A program made the translations under genes and the position numbers. Positions 15,675-24,211 of a stretch of DNA of 64,000 nt are shown in pieces. Where the stretch lies: the NCBI GenBank assembly GCA_963797675.1, contig CAWCQQ010000014.1, positions 186,001 through 250,000 of the forward strand, read 5' to 3'. The notes below the pieces were generated by a model. The model searched no databases and was not told where the DNA came from. It saw only the letters and a list, made by a program, of their open reading frames with translations. This DNA is from DASQPR01 sp963797675 (GTDB taxonomy: Bacteria; Actinomycetota; Actinomycetes; Mycobacteriales; Micromonosporaceae). Each line of letters opens with the position of its first letter. The stretch's first letter is position 1.

Positions 15675-16439
15675 ATGACAGAACGGCTAGATGGAACAGT
15701 CGCGCTCATCACGGGCGCATCCAGTGGTATCGGCGAAGCCGCCGCATTGTCGCTCGCGGACAACGGTGCGAAGGTCGCGATCGCGGCGCGCCGGGTAGAC
15801 CGGCTGGAGGGCCTCGCCAAGCGGATCCGCGACAGCGGCGGTACGGCACTCGTCATCGAAGCGGACGTCACCGATGAGGCGCAGGCTCGCGCGATGGTCG
15901 ACCGTACGGTGTCGGAACTCGGCCGGCTCGACACGCTGGTGAACAACGCGGGTGTGATGCTGCTCGGTCCGGCCGTCGACGCGCCGCTCTCGGAATGGCA
16001 GAACATGGTCGACCTGAACCTGAAAGGCCTGCTCTACTGCGCGTACGCGGCGATGCCGCACCTTTTGGCGGCGGCCGAGGACAGCCCGCGACGGGTCTCG
16101 GACATGGTGAACATCAGCTCGGTCGCGGGCCGGCAGACACGCAGCGGCAGCGCGGTCTACAACGCGACGAAGCACGGTGTCGGCGCGTTCAGCGACGCCT
16201 TGCGCCAGGAGGTGACAAAGCGTCACCTGCGGATCTCGCTGGTCGAGCCGGGTGCGGTCGCGACCGAGTTGGCCGGGCACAACCGGCCCGAGGTGCTGGA
16301 GACGCTGCGGACGCGATTTTCCACGATGGAACGCCTGCAGGCACCGGACATCGCCGACGCGATCACGTACATCGTGACGCGCCCCCGGCACGTGGCGATC
16401 AACGAAATCCTGGTCCGACCGACCGAGCAGGACCAGTAA
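15675..16439 (+). CDS. Short-chain dehydrogenase/reductase
   Basis: This 254-residue classical SDR has the cofactor motif TGASSGIG near residues 14-21, NNAG near 87-90, catalytic Ser in VNISSVAG, and the YNATK motif (Tyr and Lys). RRVDR after the second strand suggests NADP(H) preference. Substrate unknown; such proteins are often annotated as oxidoreductases of the YdfG or clavaldehyde dehydrogenase type. The ATG lies 6 nt after TAGACT, so a leaderless transcript is plausible. Convergent with peptide deformylase. Confidence 0.9.
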   Translation: MTERLDGTVALITGASSGIGEAAALSLADNGAKVAIAARRVDRLEGLAKRIRDSGGTALVIEADVTDEAQARAMVDRTVSELGRLDTLVNNAGVMLLGPAVDAPLSEWQNMVDLNLKGLLYCAYAAMPHLLAAAEDSPRRVSDMVNISSVAGRQTRSGSAVYNATKHGVGAFSDALRQEVTKRHLRISLVEPGAVATELAGHNRPEVLETLRTRFSTMERLQAPDIADAITYIVTRPRHVAINEILVRPTEQDQ

Positions 16440-16442
16440 AAC

Positions 16443-16979
16443 TTAGAGGTAGGTCTTCCGGGCGTAGACCGCCTGCGGGCCGGCGACCCGATCGAGGAAC
16501 AGCAGTCCGTCGCAGTGGTCGATCTCGTGCTGCAGCGCCCGCGCCTCGAATGCGTCCGTCGTGAACTCGACCGTTGCCGCATGACCGGGCACCTGACCAC
16601 GGACGGTCAGGAGCCCGGCGCGCTTCACGTCTCCGGTCAGGTCGGGCACCGACAGGCAGCCTTCGCGAGCCTTCTGCCACCGGCTCGCCGACACGATTTC
16701 CGCGTTGCACAGCACGAACAGCCCGTGCGACGCATGCGTCTTCGGATGGTCACGTACGTCCAGCGCGAATACGCGTACGCCCTGGCCTATCTGGTTTGCC
16801 GCAAGCCCGACACAACCCGCGTGCGCACGCATCGTGGCGACCAGGTCCTCGGCGAGCGCCGTGATCTCCGGATCGCAGGGGTCGACGGCCGCGCACGGCT
16901 CGGACAGCATGGTGTCCGGAGCGAGTACTGACGCGCGGACGCGTCCGGTTCCGGCCGGCACCCAGGGGAATGTGCTCAC
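16443..16979 (-). CDS. def: Peptide deformylase
   Basis: This 178-residue metalloenzyme removes the formyl group from the N-terminal methionine of new proteins. All three family motifs are present: GLAANQIG, EGCLSVP (metal-binding Cys) and QHEIDHCDG (HExxH metal site and catalytic Glu). The length is normal for actinobacterial Def. It follows the ACT-domain gene with a 4-bp ATGA overlap, so the two are translationally coupled. Actinomycetes often carry more than one def; this may be a secondary copy. Confidence 0.95.
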   Translation of the reverse strand: MSTFPWVPAGTGRVRASVLAPDTMLSEPCAAVDPCDPEITALAEDLVATMRAHAGCVGLAANQIGQGVRVFALDVRDHPKTHASHGLFVLCNAEIVSASRWQKAREGCLSVPDLTGDVKRAGLLTVRGQVPGHAATVEFTTDAFEARALQHEIDHCDGLLFLDRVAGPQAVYARKTYL

Positions 16980-17494
16980 ATCACATCCGCGTCGGACGGC
17001 CGCACGCTGATCTTGACGGCCATCCGCGTGGCGACTTCGGCGAGACCGTGCTCGAGTACCGTGACGTCGGCGCCGACCGGAAGATCCACTTCGGCGCTCA
17101 GCACGTAAAGGCCGCCGGCAAGTCGCGTTCCGAGATTGACGATATTGCCTCCGACGTGCGCGATCGCCGCGGTCACCGCGGCCACGATGCCCAGCCGGTC
17201 AGCACCATGAACCATCACGGTGTACGGCGAGCCGGCCGCCGCTGCGGAGTCCTCGGGCGACACGAGCCGCACCGCGGCGACCAGACGGCCGTCCGCACAC
17301 AGCGGCATCAGCGCATCCTCAACGTCCCTCGCGGATGCGTCGCCGAGGCAGACGAGCGTCATCGTGAAATGCCCGCGCAGCAGCGTCATGGTCGAGTCGG
17401 TGAGGTTCAGGCCGAGGCTCGCGAGCGCGGCGGAAACGTCGGCGACGGTGCCGGTACGGTCACGGCCGATCACGGTGACGACGATCTCATTCAC
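16976..17494 (-). CDS. Tandem ACT-domain regulatory protein (GcvR-like)
   Basis: This 172-residue protein consists of two ACT domains, about residues 1-80 and 90-165. Each starts with the beta strand and turn VTVIGRDRTGTVADVSAALA or VMVHGADRLGIVAAVTAAIA, and the first continues with GLNLTDSTMTLLRGHFTMTL. ACT domains bind amino acids or similar ligands; proteins with only two of them resemble GcvR, a regulator of glycine cleavage. No catalytic or DNA-binding domain is present. It is co-transcribed with def through an ATGA overlap. Confidence 0.85.
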   Translation of the reverse strand: MNEIVVTVIGRDRTGTVADVSAALASLGLNLTDSTMTLLRGHFTMTLVCLGDASARDVEDALMPLCADGRLVAAVRLVSPEDSAAAAGSPYTVMVHGADRLGIVAAVTAAIAHVGGNIVNLGTRLAGGLYVLSAEVDLPVGADVTVLEHGLAEVATRMAVKISVRPSDADVM

Positions 17495-17519
17495 CCGGCG
17501 AATTCTGCCCTAGTGCGGT

Positions 17520-17553
17520 GCGGCCCCGGCGCTCAGGTGAGTGCCGGGGCCGC
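17520..17553 (-). terminator. Terminator hairpin after the aminotransferase gene
   Basis: Eleven-base GC-rich perfect arms (17520-17530 / 17543-17553, GCGGCCCCGGC and its complement) with a 12-nt loop. It lies between the aminotransferase stop at 17582 and the ACT gene start at 17494. No U tract, as is common in actinomycetes. Confidence 0.7.
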
Positions 17554-17581
17554 GTGCGGTCACATTTTGTTGCGGACGTGG

Positions 17582-18986
17582 TTACCCGTCTACGTGCTTT
17601 GCCAATTCGCCGGCGGCGACGAGCTTGGCGGCGTTGCGCAGCGCGACTCGGACGATGTCCACGATCTCGTGGAACAGGTCCATGTCGGCGACGAGCGGCG
17701 GCGACAGCTGCAGGACCGGCTCGCCGCGATCGTCGAGACGGCACAGCAGCCCGGCGTCCATCAGCTCCTCGGAGAGCACCTCGCGCAGCAGCCAGTCGGC
17801 CTCCGCGCCGACGAACGTCTCCTTCGTCGCCTGGTCCTTGACCAGTTCGACGGCCCAGAAGTGCCCGGCGCCGCGGATGTCGCCGACGATCGGGATCTCG
17901 CGCAGTTCCTCGAGCGCCGCGCGCATCAGCGGCTCGTTGCGCGCGGACATTGCCGAGCACGTCCTCGCGCTCGATGATCTCGATGACTTTCAGCGCGATC
18001 GCGCACGACGCCGGATGCCCGCCGAACGTCAGACCGTGCATGAACGTGAGTTCGCCGTCGGCGAACGGCTGGGCCACCCGGTCGGAGACGATCACGCCGC
18101 CGAGCGACGCGTGTCCGGCCGTCACGCCCTTCGCGAACGTGATCATGTCGGGCTGGAACCCGTACCGGACGGCGCCGAACCACTCGCCGACACGGCCGAA
18201 GCCGGTGATCACCTCGTCCGAGACGAGCAGGATGCCGTACGTGTCGCACAGCGCGCGTACGCCCTGCCAGTAGCCTCGCGGCGGGGTGAAGCAACCGCCG
18301 GAGTTCTGCACCGGCTCCGCGATCATCATCGCGATCGACTCGGGGCCCTCGAAGACGATCGCGTCTTCCAACTCGGTGAGCAGGGCGGCGCAGAACGCGT
18401 CCTCATCGTGACCGAGCGGATGCCGGTAGGCGTTGGTGTTGCTGACGAAGTGCGTCGGGACGGCGGCCGGTGCGAACGGTGCGCGGGCGTCGACCAGGCC
18501 GGTGAACGAGAGCGCACCCAGCGATGTGCCGTGGTACGCGATCCGGCGCGAGATGACCTTGTGCCGCAGCGGCTGGCCGTTGTGTGCGTGCCACTGCCGG
18601 GCCAGCTTGTAGGCGGCCTCGTTGGCGTCGCCGCCGCCGGAGGTGAAGAAGACCCGGTTGAGGTCGCCGGGAGCGAGTTCGGCCAGCTTCGTCGCGAGAG
18701 CGATCGCGCTGGGGTGGGCGACGAACCAGTTCGGCATGAACACGAGCGTCGAGAGCTGCTCCTGTGCGGCCGCACCGACCTCCGCGCCGTAGTCGTGTCC
18801 GAGGTTCGTGCAGAACAGGCCGGACAGTCCGTCGATGAACCTGCGGCCGTCCGCGTCGAAGAGGTGACAACCCTCTCCGCGTACGTAGATCGGGATGTTG
18901 CGGTCTGCAAACTCGGACATGTCCGTGAAGTGCAGCATGAGGTGTTCTCTCGCGTCTCGCTGCAGATCAGCGACGTCGAGCGACAT
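17582..18986 (-). CDS. Class III aminotransferase, one frameshift
   Basis: The joined frames give a ~467-residue PLP-dependent omega-aminotransferase. Visible features are GEGCHLFDADGRRFIDGLSG, FFTSGGGDANEAAYKLAR, SRRIAYHGTSLGALSFTG, the DEV motif in LLVSDEVITGFGRVGEWFG (PLP-binding Asp), and the Schiff-base lysine in ITFAKGVTAGH. The frame shifts near 17944 in a CGCGCG run; dropping one base continues as NEPLMRAALEELREIPIVG through ELVKDQATKETF. Total length is 3n+1. Likely substrates are omega-amino acids or polyamines with pyruvate as acceptor. A perfect palindrome 28 bp upstream and the TetR gene behind it indicate local repression. Confidence 0.85.
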
Positions 18987-19014
18987 GAAAAACGCCTTCT
19001 TTCGGGTAGGGACA

Positions 19015-19040
19015 AAATCCTGAACAGCCGTTCAGGATTT
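19015..19040. promoter_or_regulatory. TetR-type operator in front of the aminotransferase gene
   Basis: A perfect inverted repeat: arms 19015-19025 (AAATCCTGAAC) and 19030-19040 (GTTCAGGATTT) with a 4-nt centre. The TGAAC-N-GTTCA core is typical of TetR-family operators. It lies between the aminotransferase start (18986) and the end of the tetR-like gene (19063), so the repressor probably controls the aminotransferase gene. Confidence 0.8.
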
Positions 19041-19062
19041 AACCTTACGACGAATGCCCTGG

Positions 19063-19671
19063 TTAGGGAACCCCGGGACCGAGATGGAGTTCCAGCGCGG
19101 CGGACTCTCGCCACAGCTGGATCATGCGCGGATAGGGCAGGTCGGGATCGCGCAGCGCGACCTGAAGAGCCAGGCCGTCCATCAGTGCGGCCAGCCGGAA
19201 GCTCGCTGCGACGGGGTCGTCGCAGTGGAACGCGCCCTCGGTCCGGCCCTGCTCGATGATCCGGAGAAGGATCGCGCGCCAGCGCCGGTCCAGCTGTTCC
19301 CGGGTCGCCCGGACCTGGTCGTCGCGCAGCGCCTGGACCCAGACCTCCATCCAGAGCACCCAGTCGCCGATCGCCGGTCCGCCGCTCGCGGCCAGGTCGA
19401 TCAGCGCCCAGAGCTTCTCCTGTGCACCGGATCGGCCGGCCAGGATGTGCTCGAAGTCGGCGTAGAACTTGTCCTCGGCCACCGTGAGCGCCTCGGACAG
19501 GACCGCCGAGAGCGTGCCGAAGTGGTACGCGACCAGCGCCGGACTCGTACCGGCGCGATTCGCGATATCCGCCATCCGGGCGCCGGCGAATCCACGTTCA
19601 CGCAGCACGTCGAGGGCGGCGTCGACGATCAGCCGACGCCGGCGTTCGGGTGCCTTGGGGCCCAGGGCCAT
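19063..19671 (-). CDS. TetR/AcrR family transcriptional regulator
   Basis: This 202-residue repressor starts at ATG 19671, preceded by TTGAGG 6 nt away. The N-terminal helix-turn-helix is clear: RRRLIVDAALDVLRERGFAG, MADIANRAGTSPALVAYHFG. The C-terminal ligand domain is rich in tryptophan and resembles BetI-like/TetR_C_6 proteins (AASFRLAALMDGLALQVALR). It is upstream of and codirectional with the aminotransferase, and the perfect palindrome at 19015-19040 lies between them. It is expected to sense an amine or acid related to that enzyme's substrate (inference). Confidence 0.92.
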   Translation of the reverse strand: MALGPKAPERRRRLIVDAALDVLRERGFAGARMADIANRAGTSPALVAYHFGTLSAVLSEALTVAEDKFYADFEHILAGRSGAQEKLWALIDLAASGGPAIGDWVLWMEVWVQALRDDQVRATREQLDRRWRAILLRIIEQGRTEGAFHCDDPVAASFRLAALMDGLALQVALRDPDLPYPRMIQLWRESAALELHLGPGVP

Positions 19672-19795
19672 GCGTACCTCAATCTGAATCCTAAACGGTG
19701 GCACAGGACGTGCTGCATGGTATCAGCGGCCGTGGCCGACCAAGATCAATGCGATTCTCCGGCAAAGTGTCGGTACCGAATGGTGCGATGTCCAG

Positions 19796-20536
19796 ATGGA
19801 TGCAACGACTCTCACGACGTATCTCGCTCACGAATACGGGCTGCTGCGTGCGGCGCTCGATGCGGCCGATCCCACTACGCCCGTGCCCAGTTGCCCGGGC
19901 TGGACCGCGGCCGATATCGAGGAGCACGTGACCGCCGTCTACCTGCACAAGGTCGAGGTCATGCGGCAAGGCGTGTTTCCCAAGCCGTGGCCGCCGGCGG
20001 ACGGTGTCGGGACACTCGACGACGCCTATACGGCGCTGGTGGCCGAGTTTGCCGCCCGTAGGCCGTCAGATGCCTCGGTGACGTGGTTCGAGCCGGACCA
20101 GACCGTCGGTTTCTGGATCCGCCGGATGGCGCTGGAGACCGCGATCCACCGCGTCGACGCCGATCTCGCCGCCGGCATCGATGCCGCACCGATCGCCCCG
20201 GATCTCGCTGCAGACGGGATCGACGAGGTGCTCGGCTGGGTCGTCCACGGCACGGTCGCGTGGCACGACGAGTTCGCCGACGTGCTTGCCACCGCCGATC
20301 CGCGGCCGATGCGCGTGACCACCGAGGGTCACGGCTGGATGATTTCGGCCACGCCGGAACGCGTACTCGTCGAGGCCGGGCCGAGTGACCTGGACGCAGA
20401 CATCGCCGCGTCGGTCAGTGGCAGCCCCGACGACGTCTACCGGTGGCTCTGGGGCCGGGGCGATCATGTGACGATCGACGGCACGGACAGCCTGGTGACG
20501 CAGTTGAAAGCGATCATGGCGCCGGTCCAACAGTAA
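19796..20536 (+). CDS. Maleylpyruvate isomerase family mycothiol-dependent protein (DinB-like)
   Basis: This 246-residue protein of the TIGR03083 type has an N-terminal DinB-like four-helix bundle: VPSCPGWTAADIEEHVTAVY carries the conserved CPGW and first metal His, and ETAIHRVDADLAAG carries the H-x-x-x-D motif. A C-terminal MDMPI domain contains SGSPDDVYRWLWGR. Families of this type use mycothiol as thiol cofactor, a compound made only by actinomycetes. The specific substrate is unknown. A hairpin at 20588-20609 follows it. Confidence 0.88.
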   Translation: MDATTLTTYLAHEYGLLRAALDAADPTTPVPSCPGWTAADIEEHVTAVYLHKVEVMRQGVFPKPWPPADGVGTLDDAYTALVAEFAARRPSDASVTWFEPDQTVGFWIRRMALETAIHRVDADLAAGIDAAPIAPDLAADGIDEVLGWVVHGTVAWHDEFADVLATADPRPMRVTTEGHGWMISATPERVLVEAGPSDLDADIAASVSGSPDDVYRWLWGRGDHVTIDGTDSLVTQLKAIMAPVQQ

Positions 20537-20587
20537 GTCTTGGCGAACCTGGACGTCTGCTGGGATCGAGGCATGAACCGGCTCGAT

Positions 20588-20609
20588 GCCCGGCACCACG
20601 GTGCCGGGC
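20588..20609 (+). terminator. Terminator hairpin after the mycothiol-dependent protein gene
   Basis: Perfect 10-bp arms (GCCCGGCACC / GGTGCCGGGC) with a 2-nt centre, about 50 bp beyond the stop at 20536. Confidence 0.65.
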
Positions 20610-20631
20610 CGTGACCTGGACTGATGCGGTG

Positions 20632-20643
20632 TTGAGCGCTCAA
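20632..20643. promoter_or_regulatory. Short palindrome upstream of the HtrA-like gene
   Basis: TTGAGCGCTCAA is a perfect 12-bp palindrome about 90 bp before the protease start. It is a candidate operator, but I know of no regulator for it, and palindromes of this size can occur by chance. Confidence 0.3.
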
Positions 20644-20731
20644 TGCGGGGCGTTTTCAAGATCGAATATTCACAGCTACCTCCAATCTTGCGCCCAGTTC
20701 GGTCCGTGCATGCGGGCGCAGAGTGATTCCC

Positions 20732-21772
20732 ATGAGCACATCGGAGCCAGAGGGCCGACCCGGAACCGGCGAGTGGTCGACCTGGCCCACGTCGCATCAG
20801 CAGCCGCAGCAACAGCCGCGCCAGCAGCCCTACGGCTATCCGGGGTATCCGCCGGTCGGCTACGGCTCGTACCCGGTCTACGGCTCGTCGGCCTACCCGC
20901 ATCCGGCCGCCCAACCGGCCATGGCGGCCACTCCGAGGCGGCGTGGGCGGCGAGTGGCCCTGGGCGCGGTGGCTGCTCTCGCCGTCGTCGTGGTGGGCGG
21001 GGGAGTCGGCGCGGCGGCAGTGAAACTCACCGACCGTACGCAGACCGCCGCCTCGACCACGGCGACCGCTGCCTCGGCGCCGGTGCAGACCGTGGTGAAC
21101 TCGGCGAACGCGTCGATCACCACGCTCGTCAAGGCGGTCGATCCGGTCGTCGTCTCGCTCACCGTGACCGGCGGCAACGAGGAGGACGAGGGCTCCGGCA
21201 TCGTGCTCGAGTCCAACGGCGTGATCCTCACGAACAACCACGTGATCAGCGCGGCCGAGAACGGCGGTACGGTCGAGGTCACCTTCACCGACGGAACGTC
21301 GGCACCGGCGACGATCGTGGCGGCGGACGCGTCCGAGGATCTCGCGATCGTGAAAGCGACCGGCGTCTCCGGTCGGCCCACCGCGACGCTGGCCGACAGC
21401 AACAGCGTCCAGGTCGGCGACACCGTCGTCGCGATCGGCGACGAACTCGGCCTGTCGAACAGCGTCAGCTCCGGCATCGTCAGCGCGCTGCACCGCAAGG
21501 TCAGCGTCGCGTCCGAGGAGAACACGCCGTTCACCGGTGGCCGTAACTTCAACGGCCAGAACAGCTCCGGCACGACCTACGGCAACGCCATCCAGACCGA
21601 CGCCGCGATCAATCAGGGCGACTCCGGTGGCGCGCTGTTCAACATGCAAGGCCAGGTCATCGGCATTGACAGTGCGATTGCCACGGGTGACTCGGGCAGC
21701 AGCGGCAGCGTCGGGATCGGCTTCGCCATCGCCATCAACGATGCCCAGGCCTTCATCAAGGCCAATTCATAG
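20732..21772 (+). CDS. Membrane-anchored HtrA-like serine protease without PDZ domain
   Basis: This 346-residue S1C (DegP/HtrA-type) protease has a cytoplasmic N-terminus rich in Q, P, G and Y (residues 1-65), one transmembrane helix (GAVAALAVVVVGGGVGAAAV) and an extracytoplasmic trypsin-like domain. The catalytic triad is visible: His in LTNNHVIS, Asp in SEDLAIVKA, Ser in NQGDSGGALFN. The chain stops right after the protease domain (AINDAQAFIKANS), so the PDZ domain found in most homologues is absent. It is probably an envelope quality-control or processing protease. Start ATG 20732 is preferred; ATG 20723 is possible. Confidence 0.9.
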   Translation: MSTSEPEGRPGTGEWSTWPTSHQQPQQQPRQQPYGYPGYPPVGYGSYPVYGSSAYPHPAAQPAMAATPRRRGRRVALGAVAALAVVVVGGGVGAAAVKLTDRTQTAASTTATAASAPVQTVVNSANASITTLVKAVDPVVVSLTVTGGNEEDEGSGIVLESNGVILTNNHVISAAENGGTVEVTFTDGTSAPATIVAADASEDLAIVKATGVSGRPTATLADSNSVQVGDTVVAIGDELGLSNSVSSGIVSALHRKVSVASEENTPFTGGRNFNGQNSSGTTYGNAIQTDAAINQGDSGGALFNMQGQVIGIDSAIATGDSGSSGSVGIGFAIAINDAQAFIKANS

Positions 21773-21834
21773 CCAACCGCTGGGGTCAGACCGGCGATCA
21801 CATGGGGGTGGGGTCGTTCGGTCGTACCGGAGCT

Positions 21835-21869
21835 GCCGCCGCAGGATCATCCTCCTGTCCTGCGGCGGC
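21835..21869 (+). terminator. Terminator hairpin after the HtrA-like gene
   Basis: Twelve-base arms 21835-21846 and 21858-21869 (GCCGCCGCAGGA and complement), with a further outer TACCGG/CCGGTA pairing. Confidence 0.7.
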
Positions 21870-21932
21870 GGCCCCGGTATCTTGTGCGTTATGACTCGAC
21901 CGAGCGATCCAGCGGCTGAATGACGGCATCGC

Positions 21933-23153
21933 GTGACTGATGTCGAACAGTTCGGGCTGATCCTGCTCGCGGTCGCCGGCGCATTCCTGCTGGCGATCGG
22001 GTCGAGCCGATTGAGCGCGTGGATTCGCGTACCGGCGCCGGCGTTGTTCCTGATCGGCGCCGCGATCGCCTCCGACCTGGTGCCGAGAATCAACCACATC
22101 CCGACCCAGACCGTGGAACGGCTGGTCACCACGGCGCTCGTCGTCATCCTGTTCGACGGCGGCATGCACATCGGCTGGCGGCGGTTCCGATCCCAGGCCG
22201 GCGCGGTGGTGTGGCTCGGCGTCGCCGGTACGGTCGCCACGGCCGGCGGCATCGCCGTACTCGCTCATCTGATCTTCGATCTGAGCTGGACCGAATCGTT
22301 GCTGCTCGGGACCGCACTGGCACCCACCGACCCGGCCGTCGTGTTCTCCGTGCTCGGCGGGCAGGAGATCAGCGGCCGGACCGGGACGCTGCTCGAAGGC
22401 GAGTCGGGTGCCAACGATCCGGTCGGTATCGCGATGATGGTTGCGCTGCTCGGCGTGCACAGTGGCGGTGGCGGCGCCGCGATCGTGCATGGACTCGTGG
22501 AATTCGCCGTGCAGATGGCGGTCGGGGCGGCGGTCGGCATCGGCGGCGGTCTTGCGCTGCGGATATTCATGGGACGGATCCGGTTGCCCAGTGAGGGCCT
22601 GTACGCGTTGCGCGCGATCGCGAGCGCGTTTGCGGTCTACGGTCTGGCGACCGTGGCGCACGGTTCCGGCTTCCTCGCCGTGCTGGTCGCGGGCATCGTG
22701 GTCGGCGACGCGGAGGTGCCCCACCGCAAGGAGATCCGGCGCTTCTCCGGGTCTCTCGCGAGCATCGCCGAGATCGTCGCGTTCGTCGTGCTCGGGCTCA
22801 CCATCGACATCCGATCGCTCGGCCGCGACGATGCGTGGATCATCGGTTTGGTGCTCGCCGTGCTGCTCGCATTCGTGGTCCGGCCGTTGCTCGGCGGCCT
22901 GGTGCTCGCGCCGATCACGCTGACCCGCGGCGAACGCATCTTCGTGCTCTGGTCCGGCCTGAAGGGCGCGGTGCCGATCCTTCTGGGCGTGTTCATCGTC
23001 TCCGCGGGAGCGCTGCACAAGGACCAGATGTACGCGATCATCTTCGTCGTCGTGCTGTTCTCGGTGATCGTCCAGGGCGGCATGGTGCCCTGGGTGGCGG
23101 GCCGATGCGGTGTGCTGGTTCGCGACGTCACCGAAGAAACGGATGAGCTTTAG
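21933..23153 (+). CDS. CPA1-type cation:proton antiporter
   Basis: This 406-residue polytopic membrane protein has about 12 hydrophobic helices and the hallmark Na+/H+ exchanger signatures: ALVVILFDGGMHI, GTALAPTDPAVVFSVLGG, and LLEGESGANDPVGIAMM with the ND pair that binds and exchanges cations. The soluble C-terminal TrkA-C domain of KefB/CvrA-type proteins is missing, so it resembles the short CPA1 exchangers. It would export Na+ or K+ for H+. GTG 21933 is the start; there is no close ATG. A strong terminator follows immediately. Confidence 0.9.
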   Translation: MTDVEQFGLILLAVAGAFLLAIGSSRLSAWIRVPAPALFLIGAAIASDLVPRINHIPTQTVERLVTTALVVILFDGGMHIGWRRFRSQAGAVVWLGVAGTVATAGGIAVLAHLIFDLSWTESLLLGTALAPTDPAVVFSVLGGQEISGRTGTLLEGESGANDPVGIAMMVALLGVHSGGGGAAIVHGLVEFAVQMAVGAAVGIGGGLALRIFMGRIRLPSEGLYALRAIASAFAVYGLATVAHGSGFLAVLVAGIVVGDAEVPHRKEIRRFSGSLASIAEIVAFVVLGLTIDIRSLGRDDAWIIGLVLAVLLAFVVRPLLGGLVLAPITLTRGERIFVLWSGLKGAVPILLGVFIVSAGALHKDQMYAIIFVVVLFSVIVQGGMVPWVAGRCGVLVRDVTEETDEL

Positions 23154-23158
23154 TCGCA

Positions 23159-23198
23159 GCGAGGAGCGGTCCCGCGTGTTGCCGGGACCGCTCCTCGC
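23159..23198 (+). terminator. Strong terminator after the antiporter gene
   Basis: Perfect 16-bp arms (23159-23174 / 23183-23198) with an 8-nt loop, starting 5 bp after the stop codon. Confidence 0.85.
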
Positions 23199-23307
23199 TC
23201 CCCTCCGCCAGCGTGTCCATCGGGAGGCCCCCCAGGTGGAACGCCTTTCCGGCATCCCATGACCCGGAGACCGAACTCGCGAACCATGGCAGCCTCGTGC
23301 GCTTAGC

Positions 23308-23345
23308 TCACTGGTATCAGTGGTGTAAATGGTCTATACCAGTGA
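23308..23345. promoter_or_regulatory. Candidate operator of the GntR regulator
   Basis: Ten-base perfect arms TCACTGGTAT (23308-23317) and ATACCAGTGA (23336-23345) are separated by 18 bp. The left arm also forms an inner CACTG-GTAT-CAGTG repeat. It sits about 110 bp before the GntR start, a usual place for autoregulation. Confidence 0.55.
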
Positions 23346-23455
23346 TGCTTACACGATACGTCGCAGGGAGTGATCACATCAATACATTCACCCATATGAC
23401 GTTGTTCAAATGGCGCGTACGATTGGTCCAAGCCACTTGGACCACGGGAGTGTGA

Positions 23456-24211
23456 GTGACCGATCCGACGTATCTGTCCATCGCGGACGATCTGCGCCTA
23501 CGCATCGCCAACGGCGAGTTCACGGAATCGCGGCTCCCCGCCGAACGTACGCTGGCCGAGCAGCTTGGTGTGGCTCGTGGCACGGTCCGAAGTGCACTTG
23601 AATCGCTGAAGGCCGAAGGAGCCATCACCGCCCGGCACGGGTTGGGCTACTTCGTCCGCGTACACAAGCCGATCCGGTGGATCGCCTCGGAGCCCGAACG
23701 GAATCCGAACCCCGGCATCTCTCCATCCGACGCGTGGTCGCGCAATATTCGCGGGCAGGGATTCACGCCGGAGGAGCGCATCACCGTCGAGATTGACAAG
23801 GCCGACGCGTACACCGCGGAGCGGCTGGAGATCCCGGTCGGCACCGACGTCGTGATCCGGCGCCGGCTGCGGCTCGTGGACGGTGAGCCGTTCATGATCG
23901 CTGACTCGTACTACATCTACGAAGATGTGAAGGACACGCCCATTTCTCGATCTGGCGACGTTCTTCCCGGCGTCTACGCCATATTTGAGCAGATGGGTCG
24001 TCCATGGTCACCGGCGAAGGTTGATCGCATCGCGGCGCGGATGCCACGGCGCCACGAGATCTCTATGCTCACCATCGGCGCCGGTACGCCTGTGATGACC
24101 ATCGCCAGGGTGTCACGCGACATCCACGGCATACCGGTGCGCTTGACGTGCTTTGTCGTGCCAGGTGACCGGAGCGAATCTGAGTATCACTACCGGGAGG
24201 ACGAACTATGA
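23456..24211 (+). CDS. GntR/HutC family transcriptional regulator
   Basis: This 251-residue regulator has an N-terminal GntR winged helix (YLSIADDLRLRIANGEF, LPAERTLAEQLGVARGTVRS, EGAITARHGLGYFV) and a C-terminal UTRA ligand domain (FTPEERITVEIDKADAYTAE, RRRLRLVDGEPFMIADSYY). GTG 23456 follows GGGAG. Regulators of this subclass include KorSA/TraR of actinomycete integrative elements, but no transfer genes are nearby. The next gene overlaps by the ATGA motif, so both are co-expressed. A paired inverted repeat at 23308-23345 may be its binding site. Confidence 0.9.
   Translation: MTDPTYLSIADDLRLRIANGEFTESRLPAERTLAEQLGVARGTVRSALESLKAEGAITARHGLGYFVRVHKPIRWIASEPERNPNPGISPSDAWSRNIRGQGFTPEERITVEIDKADAYTAERLEIPVGTDVVIRRRLRLVDGEPFMIADSYYIYEDVKDTPISRSGDVLPGVYAIFEQMGRPWSPAKVDRIAARMPRRHEISMLTIGAGTPVMTIARVSRDIHGIPVRLTCFVVPGDRSESEYHYREDEL

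Noticed and set aside
17541..19259. 572-residue plus-strand open frame
   Set aside because: Antisense shadow of the class III aminotransferase, which has clear catalytic motifs on the other strand.
20632..20643. HAIR or CIRCE heat-shock element before the HtrA-like gene
   Set aside because: The 12-bp palindrome matches neither consensus in arm sequence or spacing; listed only as a low-confidence palindrome.
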